A program made the position numbers and the translations under genes. A stretch of 35,871 nucleotides of DNA, taken from positions 1 to 35,871 of the forward strand of contig JANYKL010000119.1 in the NCBI GenBank assembly GCA_025361625.1. Direction: 5' to 3'. This DNA is from Acidobacteriaceae bacterium (GTDB lineage: Bacteria > Acidobacteriota > Terriglobia > Terriglobales > Acidobacteriaceae). The notes beneath the pieces were generated by a model, which had not been told where the DNA came from, ran no database searches, and saw only the letters and a list, made by a program, of their open reading frames with translations. This document shows, piece after piece, positions 26,669-34,555 of this stretch (positions within the stretch are counted from its first letter, which is position 1; every line of letters begins with the position of its first letter).

Positions 26669-26683
26669 GCTCTCCTTGCTCCC

Positions 26684-27667
26684 ATGGAACTTCGCAAAGA
26701 CCCGATCACCCGGTCATGGGTGATCACCGGAGACGATCTCTTCGAAGCGCCAGAGCATTCCACGGAGTGCCTCTTTTGCAACTCCGCGTCGAGGCCCGGG
26801 CACGTCGTTGCCAGCTTATCGAATTCGTCCGGGTCGTGGTCCGCCCGGTCCATCGTCCACCCGCACCCGCTGTATCACATAGAGGGCGACCCCTCACGGC
26901 GCGGAGATGGTCTCTACGATCGTATGGGTTCTGTTGGAGCGCACGAAGTGATTGTTGAAAACCCTCGCCATGATGGTCACTTCTGGAATGCCACCGACAA
27001 AGAGATTGAACTGTTTCTCCGCCTTGCCGCCCAGCGAATTCAAGACTTAAAGCGCGATTGCCGTTTCAAATACATCAGCGTTTTTAAAAACTACGGCGAG
27101 GCGGCCGGGCAGGAATTTGCCCACCCCACGTCGGAGTTGACGGCCACCATCTTCGTTCCCCGAAGAGTTCTTTACGAGCTGCGCGCGGCACGAGAATTTT
27201 ACGAATCGAAAGAGCGCTGCGTATTTTGCGACATTCTCTCCCAGGAAGAGCGGCAGGGCATTCGCATCCTTGAAAGCCGTGGCGACTATGTCGCTTTTTG
27301 CCCATATGCGCCACGGGTTCCATATGAGACTTGGATATTGCCACGCGGTCACGAATCTTCTTTCGAACGAGCCGGTGCGTCGCGAGTTGGTACTCTCGCG
27401 GACCTCGCGGCGCTTCTGCGCCGAACCCTTCTTAGGATTCGGACGGTGGCTGACGCTTTCCATCTCGTGTTGCATACGTCGCCTAATAGCCAGCACCCAT
27501 CAGCCACGTTGGGATATTGGAAGACGCTCGACGAGGACTACCATTGGCACATTGAAATTCTGCCAATTATTCAAGCTAAAGCCAGGTCATACACGTTTAA
27601 AGAAATTTATTATTCGCCGGTCACCTCGGAAACCGCGGTGCTACGGCTGCGCCAGGCCAGTGTCTAG
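26684..27667 (+). CDS. GalT-like (HIT superfamily) nucleotidyltransferase homologue lacking the nucleophile His
   Basis: This 327-residue protein aligns by eye with bacterial galactose-1-phosphate uridylyltransferase: ELRKDPITRSWVI at the N-terminus, Zn-type CLFC (29–32) and CVFC (179–182), NPRHDGHF, VFKNYGEAAG, IFVPRRVLYELR and a late YHWHIEILPI. In GalT the transferase motif is HPHxQ, with the second His as nucleophile. Here the place reads H147-P-T-S-E (DNA CAC CCC ACG TCG GAG), so His becomes Thr and Gln becomes Glu. Either chemistry has changed or activity is lost. An upstream extension in the same frame (from 26507) is built on the 12-bp repeat and is unlikely to be translated. The start at 26684 matches the family N-terminus. 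Neighbours give no sugar pathway. Confidence 0.82.
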   Translation: MELRKDPITRSWVITGDDLFEAPEHSTECLFCNSASRPGHVVASLSNSSGSWSARSIVHPHPLYHIEGDPSRRGDGLYDRMGSVGAHEVIVENPRHDGHFWNATDKEIELFLRLAAQRIQDLKRDCRFKYISVFKNYGEAAGQEFAHPTSELTATIFVPRRVLYELRAAREFYESKERCVFCDILSQEERQGIRILESRGDYVAFCPYAPRVPYETWILPRGHESSFERAGASRVGTLADLAALLRRTLLRIRTVADAFHLVLHTSPNSQHPSATLGYWKTLDEDYHWHIEILPIIQAKARSYTFKEIYYSPVTSETAVLRLRQASV

Positions 27668-27741
27668 GCCGTGTTTAAGGAATGCCGGCTCGCTCGCCGA
27701 TTTGCGCGGCCTCGGCGTTAGCAACGGAGATTCGAACCATT

Positions 27742-28689
27742 ATGTTTAAAAGCAAATCTGTTTTCTGCGCGGTCCTGTGTATATCCCTACTCCGGCCGAA
27801 CACCTCGGCGATGGCTCAAGCTGTGTCCTCCGCGACCGCGAAGCAGGAGGTTCTTTGGCAGAAGCTTGAAAAGTCAATTGCTGACATTGATCGTGATCTT
27901 GACGGTGTTATGGGCGTCTTCATCACGGATCTGACCGATGGCCGCCACTATTCGTTGCATGCGGACGACGTTTTTCCGCAGGCAAGTTCCATCAAGATCT
28001 GCGTTCTAGCGGAACTCTATCGTCAAGCGCAACAGGGCAAGTTGAAACTGACGGATATGTATACAGTCAACGCAGCCGATCTCGTGCAAGACAGCGACAT
28101 CATGGGAGGTCTCACCCCTGGAGTGACGCAGATCACGCTTCGCGATCTGGCAACGATGATGGTTGCAGTGAGCGATAATTCCGCCACCAATGTTCTCATC
28201 GATCGAGTTGGGATGGAGAACGTGAACAGCTTTCTTACTTCACAGGGACTTCGTGACACGCGGCTCCGCCGCAAAATGATGGACCTCAAGGCTGCGGGCG
28301 AAGGTCGTGAAAATGTTTCTACCCCTGGTGAAATGTCGAGATTGCTGGAGGCGCTCTATCAGGGAAAGGTGCTGAACAAAGATTTGACCGCCGATTTCTT
28401 CAAGGTTCTCGCGACGCATAAAGACAGCTGGATTCCCCGACTGCTTCCAGAAGATTTGAAAATCGCCGACAAGCCCGGAGCGCTCGAAGGGGTGCGCAAT
28501 GATTCGGGAGTGATCTTTGTCGAAAAGCGCCCCTATATCTTGTGCGTCATGACAACCTACCTCGGGCGAGAGCGCGACGGAGAGGAGGCAATCAGCAAGA
28601 TCTCGCTCGCGGCGTGGAAAATGTTCGATCGAATGGCCCGGGCCAGCGAGTATGGAAGAGTGATTTCTCCCGGGAACAGCAGCAGGTGA
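27742..28689 (+). CDS. Exported class A beta-lactamase-like serine hydrolase
   Basis: From the ATG at 27742 it has 315 residues with a signal peptide (FKSKSVFCAVLCISLL, cleavage near AMA). The SxxK active site is S82-S-I-K85, the SDN motif is at 144–146 and the KTG box reads K244-PG. At the omega loop the sequence KMMDLKAAGEGRENVSTP aligns with the class A region that normally holds Glu166 and Asn170; both are missing. It may therefore acylate but not deacylate beta-lactams quickly, and the natural substrate could be a peptidoglycan peptide or another ester or amide. Resistance should not be assumed. It follows the GalT-like gene by 74 bases; CGGAGA lies 11 bases upstream of the ATG. Confidence 0.85.
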   Translation: MFKSKSVFCAVLCISLLRPNTSAMAQAVSSATAKQEVLWQKLEKSIADIDRDLDGVMGVFITDLTDGRHYSLHADDVFPQASSIKICVLAELYRQAQQGKLKLTDMYTVNAADLVQDSDIMGGLTPGVTQITLRDLATMMVAVSDNSATNVLIDRVGMENVNSFLTSQGLRDTRLRRKMMDLKAAGEGRENVSTPGEMSRLLEALYQGKVLNKDLTADFFKVLATHKDSWIPRLLPEDLKIADKPGALEGVRNDSGVIFVEKRPYILCVMTTYLGRERDGEEAISKISLAAWKMFDRMARASEYGRVISPGNSSR

Positions 28690-28777
28690 CGAATTACTGA
28701 GCGGGAAGAGAGTGAAGAGTATGAAAAAGCGTCAGTGACAGCCACCTGCATATCTTCGGGGCCACCATAGCGCCACC

Positions 28778-29140
28778 ATGATGACCATACGCCGCCTCAA
28801 AACCTATGCCGGGTCTCAAGGATTTACCTACCAATACTATTTCGTTGGGAAGCGCCCAAAACTGTCGAGCGAAGGTCCAGTCGCGCTTGGCCATGAGTAC
28901 GTCTTCGATGTAACGTCGGACAGGAAATCGACCTATGAAGTCAATATTTTCCTGCCCGAAATCGCCGCCGCCGAATGGGCGGAATTGCATCAGCGGTCAT
29001 TAAGCGACCCCGAAAAATACGCGGCTGTAAAAATGCGGTTGTTCCGCGCCTTCGACGAACCGGGAGAACTGCAGGGCCGAGTCTTGGTGATTGACGTCGG
29101 CGCCTTAGAAGAGTCCCTGTCATCCCTCGGCGTCAACTAA
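28778..29140 (+). CDS. Small conserved-looking protein of unknown function
   Basis: This 120-residue soluble protein has no signal peptide or membrane segment, and I do not recognise the family. It begins MMTIRRLKTYAGSQGFTYQYYFVGKRP, continues with LGHEYVFDVTSDRKSTYEVNIFLP, and ends VLVIDVGALEESLSSLGVN. The pattern of alternating beta-strands followed by an amphipathic helix (AAEWAELHQRSLSDPEKYAAVKMRLFRAF) looks like a compact alpha-beta fold, and codon use resembles the neighbours, so I think it is real. Two adjacent ATGs make the start uncertain by one codon. It lies 88 bases after the serine hydrolase gene on the same strand. Confidence 0.65.
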   Translation: MMTIRRLKTYAGSQGFTYQYYFVGKRPKLSSEGPVALGHEYVFDVTSDRKSTYEVNIFLPEIAAAEWAELHQRSLSDPEKYAAVKMRLFRAFDEPGELQGRVLVIDVGALEESLSSLGVN

Positions 29141-29319
29141 TCGCAGGAGCCCGCTGAGCCGACCGCAACGTTAATGCAACTAAACACGACTTGGCGTGGC
29201 TCAGCATAGTGCGGCTAAACGTTACTCCGAAATACCTGATTTGCTACCCTTATACCCACCCAGTGTTTACAGGATTATGCCGATATCGAGTCCGGTCGCT
29301 CGCCTTTATAACCTTACAT

Positions 29320-29342
29320 GTAGGCAACGGCCTACGGGAGGC
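29320..29342 (+). promoter_or_regulatory. Two mutually exclusive leader hairpins over the Shine-Dalgarno of the Lmo0937-family gene
   Basis: Hairpin A is GTAGGC-AACG-GCCTAC (29320–29335). Hairpin B is GCCT-ACGGG-AGGC (29330–29342). They share GCCTA, so only one can form at a time. Hairpin B buries the Shine-Dalgarno GGGAGG (29336–29341), while A leaves it free. The start codon is at 29347. Regulation by this switch is inference. Confidence 0.4.
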
Positions 29343-29346
29343 AGCA

Positions 29347-29514
29347 ATGAGATTCGGACCCTTTATGTTGATCGCGATTCTGCTGTTAGTGTTGTGGGCC
29401 GGTGGATTTTTCATGTTCCACGTAGCAGGCGGATTGATCCATCTGTTGCTATTGCTTGCGGTAATCGCTTTTGTGGTGCACTTTATCACGGGTAGCACGA
29501 GAACGACGGCTTAA
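29347..29514 (+). CDS. Lmo0937-family small membrane protein
   Basis: This 55-residue protein consists of two hydrophobic helices (FMLIAILLLVLWAGGFFMF and HLLLLLAVIAFVVHFI) joined by HVAGGLI, ending in GSTRTTA. The layout LVLWxxGxxxxxxxGGxIHxLLxxAVI is that of the Lmo0937 family of tiny membrane proteins, which are widespread and of unknown function. GGGAGG sits 5 bases upstream of the ATG and decides the start; a longer in-frame start at 29191 has no such support. The gene is flanked by unusual RNA-like structure on both sides, including a competing hairpin pair in the leader and hairpins with TAAACG loops downstream. The long downstream hairpin probably ends its transcript. Confidence 0.8.
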   Translation: MRFGPFMLIAILLLVLWAGGFFMFHVAGGLIHLLLLLAVIAFVVHFITGSTRTTA

Positions 29515-29529
29515 CTTGTAACTCGTTTT

Positions 29530-29545
29530 CGCACTAAACGGTGCG
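29530..29545 (+). other. Hairpin with TAAACG loop
   Basis: CGCAC pairs with GTGCG around the six-base loop TAAACG, 15 bases after the Lmo0937-family stop codon. The same loop, closed by the same C-G pair but on a different stem, is repeated at 29590–29605. This suggests a shared structural motif rather than sequence duplication. Confidence 0.5.
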
Positions 29546-29570
29546 GACTAACAGCCAGTTCTTCCCCCGT

Positions 29571-29630
29571 GAGGCTCGCTTCCGACGGTGAAACTAAACG
29601 GTTTCCTACCCGGAAGGGAGCCTCAATCTT
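29571..29630 (+). terminator. Long imperfect hairpin, probable terminator of the Lmo0937-family gene
   Basis: GAGGCTC (29571–29577) pairs with GAGCCTC (29618–29624), CTTCC with GGAAG, GGT with ACC, and GAAAC with GTTTC. That is about 20 base pairs in 54 bases, capped by the loop TAAACG (29595–29600). AATCTTTT follows directly. A Rho-independent terminator is the simplest reading, but the stem is longer and more interrupted than usual, and the loop matches the hairpin at 29530, so a small RNA or protein-binding element is possible. Confidence 0.6.
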
Positions 29631-29695
29631 TTAATACGAGCAGGCTATTTTTGCCAACTGTAGCCGTCTCGCTCCCGAACACCCTCTAGCCCCTC

Positions 29696-29701
29696 TATAA
29701 T
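29696..29701 (+). promoter_or_regulatory. Predicted -10 element for the hem operon
   Basis: A perfect TATAAT lies 41 bases before the GTG of the HemX-like gene. No good -35 is seen at standard spacing. It is the most likely promoter for the hemX-A-C-D run. Confidence 0.4.
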
Positions 29702-29742
29702 CTTCAGTTGGGCCGGACGTTATTGCTTCCGGCTTTCTCAAA

Positions 29743-30561
29743 GTGCTAACGCTTATCTGGCTCCGGGTCGCGCTCGTTTGCTACGCCGTCGGATTGCTGT
29801 ACGCCTTGGTGGCGCTGAGCAAGACCTCCGAGGTATTGAGCAAGATCGCCCTGCACGCTTCCTATCTCGGTATCATCTTCCACTTCGTTTCTCTTACGGA
29901 GGCAGTGGTTCAGACCGGCCAACTAGCTTCCGCTTCGGTGCACAACGCGGAATCGCTGCTAGCGTTTCTGATCATGGCGTTTTTCATGCTCGCCTACCTC
30001 GTGTACAAAACGACTACGCCCGGTATTGTTGTTTTTCCCATCGTGTTTTTGCTGACGTTTGTCGCGGCCACCGGGCAGCAGCCGCTGGTGTTCAATTCGG
30101 ATGTGGTCAAGAAGGGCTGGCTGGCCGTCCACATATTAATGATTTTCACCGGCTATGCCGCTCTCTTTCTGAGCTTTGGCGCCAGCATTCTGTACCTCAT
30201 GCAAGAGCGTGCTTTGAAGTCCAAGAGCGGTAGCGGAGCTTTTTCCCGGCTTCCGGCCCTGCAGGTGATCGATGACATCGGATCCCGCTCGCTGATGCTC
30301 GGTTTTCCCTTCATGACACTCGGTTTGATCGCAGGGTCGGTGGTTGCTCAGTCGACCTACGGGCGAATCGACGTTCTTGATCCAAAAATTCTACTGTCCG
30401 TCCTAATGTGGGCCGTTTATCTCCTGATGGTCTTCACTCGTCTGAGCGCCGGCTGGAGGGGGCGCCGCGCCGCGCTTCTTGCGAGCGCCGCCTTCGCTAC
30501 CGCGGTCGTGGCCTGGATGGCGAACTACTTTAGCGGGATGCACAGGTTTGTCTCTTCATGA
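29743..30561 (+). CDS. hemX: HemX/CcsA-like cytochrome c assembly family membrane protein
   Basis: This 272-residue integral membrane protein has about eight hydrophobic helices. It resembles the CcsA/ResC/HemX family (WLAVHILMIFTGYAALFLSFGASILYLMQE; TLGLIAGSVVAQSTYGR). True CcsA proteins carry a Trp-rich WGxxWxWDPKE heme motif. Here the matching stretch is STYGRIDVLDPKILL, so the DPK is kept and the Trp residues are gone, which fits HemX-type proteins found before hemA. In Bacillus, HemX lowers HemA levels; a similar role here is inference. The start is GTG at 29743 without a clear Shine-Dalgarno. It overlaps hemA by 4 bases (ATGA), so translation is probably coupled. Confidence 0.82.
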   Translation: MLTLIWLRVALVCYAVGLLYALVALSKTSEVLSKIALHASYLGIIFHFVSLTEAVVQTGQLASASVHNAESLLAFLIMAFFMLAYLVYKTTTPGIVVFPIVFLLTFVAATGQQPLVFNSDVVKKGWLAVHILMIFTGYAALFLSFGASILYLMQERALKSKSGSGAFSRLPALQVIDDIGSRSLMLGFPFMTLGLIAGSVVAQSTYGRIDVLDPKILLSVLMWAVYLLMVFTRLSAGWRGRRAALLASAAFATAVVAWMANYFSGMHRFVSS

Positions 30562-31892
30562 GATTCCATCTCATCGGCGTGAATCACACGACGGCACCCG
30601 TCGAAGTGCGCGAACGGCTGGCTATTCCAGAATCGCGGCTGCCGGAGGCTTGCAGGCGCTTGTCGCAGCACGAATCGGTCTCCGAGGGCCTGATCGTTTC
30701 GACCTGTAACCGCGTCGAGTTCATTGCCAACATGAAGAATGGAGCGGGCGATCTGCGCGAGTTTCTGCGTGAGTATTACGAAATTGATCTGGCGCCGTTC
30801 GAGAGTCATCTCTACGAATATCGCGAAGATGAAGCGATTCGGCACATCTTTCGCGTCGCATCGAGCCTCGATTCCATGGTTGTGGGCGAGCCGCAAATTC
30901 TAGGACAAGTGAAAGAAGCGTATGCCACGGCGCGAGCCGTCGGCGCCGTGCGGGCCCAGCTCGACCAATTACTGACGCGTTCATTCGCGGTCGCTAAGAG
31001 GGTTCGCACCGAGACCGCGATCGGATCATCGTCCGTGTCCATCGCCTCGGTGGCAGTTGAACTGGCCAAGAAAATCTTCGGAAGCCTGAACGGCAAGAAT
31101 GTTTATCTCGTAGGTGCTGGCAAGATGAGCGAACTCGCCGCGAAGCACTTGATGGCTCACGGGGCAACATCACTCTTCGTCGCGAACCGCACCTACGACC
31201 GCGCAGTTGGGCTGGCGCACAAATTCAACGGCGAGGCAATCGAGTTCAGCCGCCTGATCGAAAGCTGTGAGCGCGCCGATATCGTGATCACATCCACCGG
31301 ATCGCCCAGGTTCGTCTTCAAACGCGAGCATGGCGAAAAGCTGATGGCGATGCGAAAAAACAAGCCCATGTTCTTCATCGACATCGCCGTTCCTCGCGAC
31401 GTCGACCCCGAGATGAACAAGGTCGATGGACTCTTTGTCTATGACATCGACGATTTGCAGCAAGCGGTCAGTTCTCACGTTGCCGACCGCAAAAAGGAGG
31501 CGGAACGCGCCGAAGACATTGTCAACGGTGAAGTAGAAAAGTTCCACGCGCGTCTCCAAACCCTCGATGTCGTCCCCACGATTGTCAGCCTGCAGGATCA
31601 TCTTGAGACCATCCGACAGGCGGAAATCGATCGCGTTCGCGGACGGTTGGGCACCATGACGGCCGACCAGGAACTGGCCGTCGAATCTCTCACTCGCGGC
31701 ATCGTCAATAAAATTATGCACACGCCGATCACTACCCTGAAGACCGCGGCGCGCGATTCTGAATCGACAACCGTGATCGAACTGATTCGACGATTGTTCA
31801 ATCTACATACCGGGGAAGAGCAGCGATACGCCTCTGCTTCAAAGACAGTCCGCGAATCTATTCGAGAGAAAAACAAAGGCCCAAGAAGCTGA
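30558..31892 (+). CDS. hemA: Glutamyl-tRNA reductase
   Basis: HemA reduces glutamyl-tRNA(Glu) to glutamate-1-semialdehyde, the committed step of tetrapyrrole synthesis by the C5 pathway. The N-terminus [21 protein letters not shown] is diagnostic. The catalytic Cys is C50 in [10 protein letters not shown]. The substrate and hinge region contains [27 protein letters not shown], and the NADPH domain contains [16 protein letters not shown] and [14 protein letters not shown]. The C-terminal dimerisation helices follow from about 310. Its 444 residues are typical. It overlaps hemX by 4 bases and hemC by 1 base (TGATG). Use of the C5 pathway excludes 5-aminolevulinate synthase as the main route; hemL is not in the window. 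Confidence 0.96.
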   Translation: MRFHLIGVNHTTAPVEVRERLAIPESRLPEACRRLSQHESVSEGLIVSTCNRVEFIANMKNGAGDLREFLREYYEIDLAPFESHLYEYREDEAIRHIFRVASSLDSMVVGEPQILGQVKEAYATARAVGAVRAQLDQLLTRSFAVAKRVRTETAIGSSSVSIASVAVELAKKIFGSLNGKNVYLVGAGKMSELAAKHLMAHGATSLFVANRTYDRAVGLAHKFNGEAIEFSRLIESCERADIVITSTGSPRFVFKREHGEKLMAMRKNKPMFFIDIAVPRDVDPEMNKVDGLFVYDIDDLQQAVSSHVADRKKEAERAEDIVNGEVEKFHARLQTLDVVPTIVSLQDHLETIRQAEIDRVRGRLGTMTADQELAVESLTRGIVNKIMHTPITTLKTAARDSESTTVIELIRRLFNLHTGEEQRYASASKTVRESIREKNKGPRS

Positions 31893-32833
31893 TGGCGCAT
31901 CTCCGCATCGGCTCTCGCGGCTCGCAACTGGCATTATGGCAAGCCAACCATATTTCCAACCGTCTGCGCGACCAAGGCCATACTGTTGCGATCGAAATTA
32001 TCAAGACAACCGGCGACAAAATCACCGACGTTGCGTTGGCGAAAGTCGGTACGAAGGGAATGTTTACCAAGGAAATTGAAGAGGCGCTGACCGACGGCAA
32101 AGTCGATCTGGCGGTGCATAGCCTGAAAGACCTGCCAACCGAACTTGTTGGTGAGTTCGAAATTGCGGCCGTCACTTCCCGGGAAGATGCGCGCGATGTT
32201 TTCTGCTCCGTCAGGTTTGCGAGCATCGGTAGCCTGCCGCAACGGGCAAATGTAGGGACCAGCAGCCTCCGCCGGCAGGCCCAGATTAAGGCGCTGCGCT
32301 CCGATCTTCAGATTCATCCGGTCCGGGGCAACGTTGACACTCGTCTCCGCAAACTTGAAATGGGAGAATACGACGCGATCATTTTGGCTGCCGCCGGGCT
32401 GAATCGGCTGGGCAAGACTCAGTTGGTTCGCCAAATAATTCCGACCGACTTGATGACGCCCGCCGCGGGGCAAGGCGCGTTAGGAATCGAGATTCGTCGC
32501 GGCGATCATGAAACGCGGGCGCTGCTGGCTTTCCTTGATGATCCGGCTGCGCGCGCCGCTACCAACTGCGAGCGCGCCCTCCTGAATCGACTCGGCGGCG
32601 GCTGTCAGGTTCCGATCGGGGCTTTCGCTGAAATTCAGTCGGGGCAAATTTATCTCAATGGCGTCGTTGCACATCCAGCCGGAACCAGGGTCTTGCGAGA
32701 GACCGGGGACAGCAGCGCCGCCAACGCGGTCCGCCTCGGCCAAGAAGTCGGCGACAAGCTTCTTCGCCGCGGAGGCAATGTTATTCTCGAAGAGGTTTAC
32801 GGACAGGGCTACGCCCTACCGCAACAACCATAG
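31892..32833 (+). CDS. hemC: Hydroxymethylbilane synthase (porphobilinogen deaminase)
   Basis: HemC links four porphobilinogens into hydroxymethylbilane. The family start is seen as [18 protein letters not shown]. The catalytic Asp is D80 in [11 protein letters not shown], the Arg-rich substrate site is [11 protein letters not shown] and [14 protein letters not shown], and the dipyrromethane cofactor attaches to C238 in [13 protein letters not shown]. Its 313 residues are normal. The ATG shares its A with the hemA TGA, indicating translational coupling. hemD follows after 18 bases. Confidence 0.96.
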   Translation: MAHLRIGSRGSQLALWQANHISNRLRDQGHTVAIEIIKTTGDKITDVALAKVGTKGMFTKEIEEALTDGKVDLAVHSLKDLPTELVGEFEIAAVTSREDARDVFCSVRFASIGSLPQRANVGTSSLRRQAQIKALRSDLQIHPVRGNVDTRLRKLEMGEYDAIILAAAGLNRLGKTQLVRQIIPTDLMTPAAGQGALGIEIRRGDHETRALLAFLDDPAARAATNCERALLNRLGGGCQVPIGAFAEIQSGQIYLNGVVAHPAGTRVLRETGDSSAANAVRLGQEVGDKLLRRGGNVILEEVYGQGYALPQQP

Positions 32834-32851
32834 AAGAAGAGATTCCTATTC

Positions 32852-33655
32852 ATGCCAAAAGCTAACGAAAAACGGCCGCTCGCCGGCACGCGAATTCTAG
32901 TCGGGCGCGCCCGTCACCAGGCCGGGAGCCTCTCCTCAAGCCTGCGCGATTTAGGCGCGGCGGTGGTAGAAATCCCCTTCATCGAAATTCAAAAGCCATC
33001 GTCCTACCAGGCCTTGGACGACGCACTGCAGAATCTCAAGTCATACCATTGGCTGATTCTGACCAGCGCTAACGGCGTCGAAGCAATGTGGAAGAGGGTG
33101 AAGAGGCTCCGCATCTCTCGCGTCGCTCTGAAGAAGATGCAAATCGCCGCTATTGGTCCGGCGACCAAAGCCGCCCTCGTGAAACACAGCCTGAAAGTGA
33201 AGATGATGCCGAAGGAATATGTGGCCGAGTCAGTCGTGGCGGGCTTGCGCGACAAAGTTAAGGGGAAGCGCGTCCTGCTCGTGCGAGCAAAAGTTGCGCG
33301 GGACGTGATTCCGGATGAGTTGCGCAAGGCCGGAGCGCAGGTAGATGTGGTCGAAGCCTACGAAACGCTCGTGCCTGAAAAATCCAGGGTAAGACTGCGT
33401 GCCTTGATGAAGTCTGCTCGGCGCCCGCACATCGTGACCTTTACAAGTTCTTCGACGGTGAAGAACTTTGCCGAACTGTTGGGGCACTCAAGCAACGGCG
33501 TTCTCAAGGATGTTCAGTGCGCATCGATCGGACCCATCACCTCGGCGACCTTGCGCGAACTGAAGCTGCCGGTCTCGATCGAAGCCAGTGAATTCACCAT
33601 GGGTGGCCTGATTCGCGCAATCGTGATCGCGCGCTATGCGCAGATCGCTTCGTAA
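32852..33655 (+). CDS. hemD: Uroporphyrinogen-III synthase
   Basis: HemD closes hydroxymethylbilane into uroporphyrinogen III with inversion of ring D. The family is poorly conserved, but the two-domain pattern is clear: LAGTRILVGRARHQAGSLSSSLRDLGA, PFIEIQKP, WLILTSANGVEAMW, AAIGPATKAAL, GKRVLLVRAKVARDVIPDELRKAGAQVDVVEAYET, and the late HIVTFTSSSTVKNFAEL, CASIGPITSATLRE. At 267 residues it is normal. Position directly after hemC supports the call. The ATG at 32852 is preceded by GAAGAAGAGA. It is convergent with the PilZ gene; no clear terminator is visible in the 49-base gap. Confidence 0.93.
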   Translation: MPKANEKRPLAGTRILVGRARHQAGSLSSSLRDLGAAVVEIPFIEIQKPSSYQALDDALQNLKSYHWLILTSANGVEAMWKRVKRLRISRVALKKMQIAAIGPATKAALVKHSLKVKMMPKEYVAESVVAGLRDKVKGKRVLLVRAKVARDVIPDELRKAGAQVDVVEAYETLVPEKSRVRLRALMKSARRPHIVTFTSSSTVKNFAELLGHSSNGVLKDVQCASIGPITSATLRELKLPVSIEASEFTMGGLIRAIVIARYAQIAS

Positions 33656-33704
33656 ACCCGTCTACGCCAGTACTCTTCCGCAACTCTGCAAAATTTGAAC
33701 GTCG

Positions 33705-34379
33705 TCACTGCGCCCTTGGAACCTGTGGCCCCCTGGGGGGATCTATTCGATCGAGATACGCTTGAACTTTTACTTTCGTCTCCGGCGTCAGTCCCGTGAA
33801 TTCAATTCCGTTGCCCACCCCCGGATCGCAGGTACGCACGATCGCCGTCAGCGTGACCCGTTCCGTGCCTTCGATATGAAATTCGAGCCGCAAGATCGTT
33901 CCGAGCGGGAAGGGGAGCATATTCTCGACATAGCAGCCGTTGCCACTCACGTCCGAGGCATTCACGCGCGCTGGAGTCGTAGAGCGTTCGTCACGAATCT
34001 CCAGCGGAAGGGCAATTTTGTGACGGTGCCAGCGCCGCTTTTGCGACTGCAGGATTTCTTCCGTTGTTACCTTGAGGTTTATATAATTTTTCCACGGACA
34101 CTCTTGCCCCGTGAGTAACCGCAGTCCCACTTGATTTTTTACGGCGAAGCCGGAACTCATGATCCACATAATGGTGCATCGTGCCTTCGTTTCTTCGCAC
34201 TGCACGCCTATAACATCGCCCACCTTCAGTGCGCACTCGACCCCGGTGATGAGCGCGCCTTGAGCGCTAATATTTTGCGCGCGGGCGTGCTGTGAGAAGG
34301 GTCGCCCCTCGGCACTCATCCCCCAAACGCGGACCGGAAGATCAACGGTAAGGCGAGGATTGATTCGGTGCTCGGCCAT
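33705..34379 (-). CDS. Tandem PilZ-domain protein
   Basis: This 224-residue soluble protein carries two PilZ-type domains, the c-di-GMP-binding fold. Domain 1 (about 4–95) has R5-xxx-R9 and N36-IS-A-Q-G41. Domain 2 (about 113–210) has R115-xxx-R119 and D143-VS-G-N-G148. Both therefore keep the RxxxR plus (D/N)xSxxG signature, though domain 1 may be weaker since only the outline is preserved further along. No output domain is attached. AAGGTG lies just before the ATG. It is convergent with hemD. With the HD-GYP enzyme in the same window this suggests c-di-GMP signalling, but its partner and target are unknown. Confidence 0.88.
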   Translation of the reverse strand: MAEHRINPRLTVDLPVRVWGMSAEGRPFSQHARAQNISAQGALITGVECALKVGDVIGVQCEETKARCTIMWIMSSGFAVKNQVGLRLLTGQECPWKNYINLKVTTEEILQSQKRRWHRHKIALPLEIRDERSTTPARVNASDVSGNGCYVENMLPFPLGTILRLEFHIEGTERVTLTAIVRTCDPGVGNGIEFTGLTPETKVKVQAYLDRIDPPRGPQVPRAQ

Positions 34380-34555
34380 GATTCACCTTTAGCGGGCTCT
34401 GTACTCAGACCCGGCAGACTCGTCCGATGATAGCGCGAACGTCGGCAACCCGTGACGAGATACAAAGCGATAAGCAGCAAGCAATGGTCGGCCAATCGTC
34501 CTTATGGCACCGCCGATTACGCTCTGGATGGCGGTTGAAGAAAAGCTGGAAAACG

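Noticed and set aside
26507-26683. N-terminal extension of the GalT-like protein
   Set aside because: It begins in the 12-bp repeat, has no Shine-Dalgarno and is unlike the family; the ATG at 26684 matches the known N-terminus.
33725-33741. GC-rich palindrome (ggccccctggggggat) as a terminator between hemD and the PilZ gene
   Set aside because: It lies inside the PilZ coding sequence near its 3' end and has no T tract on either strand.
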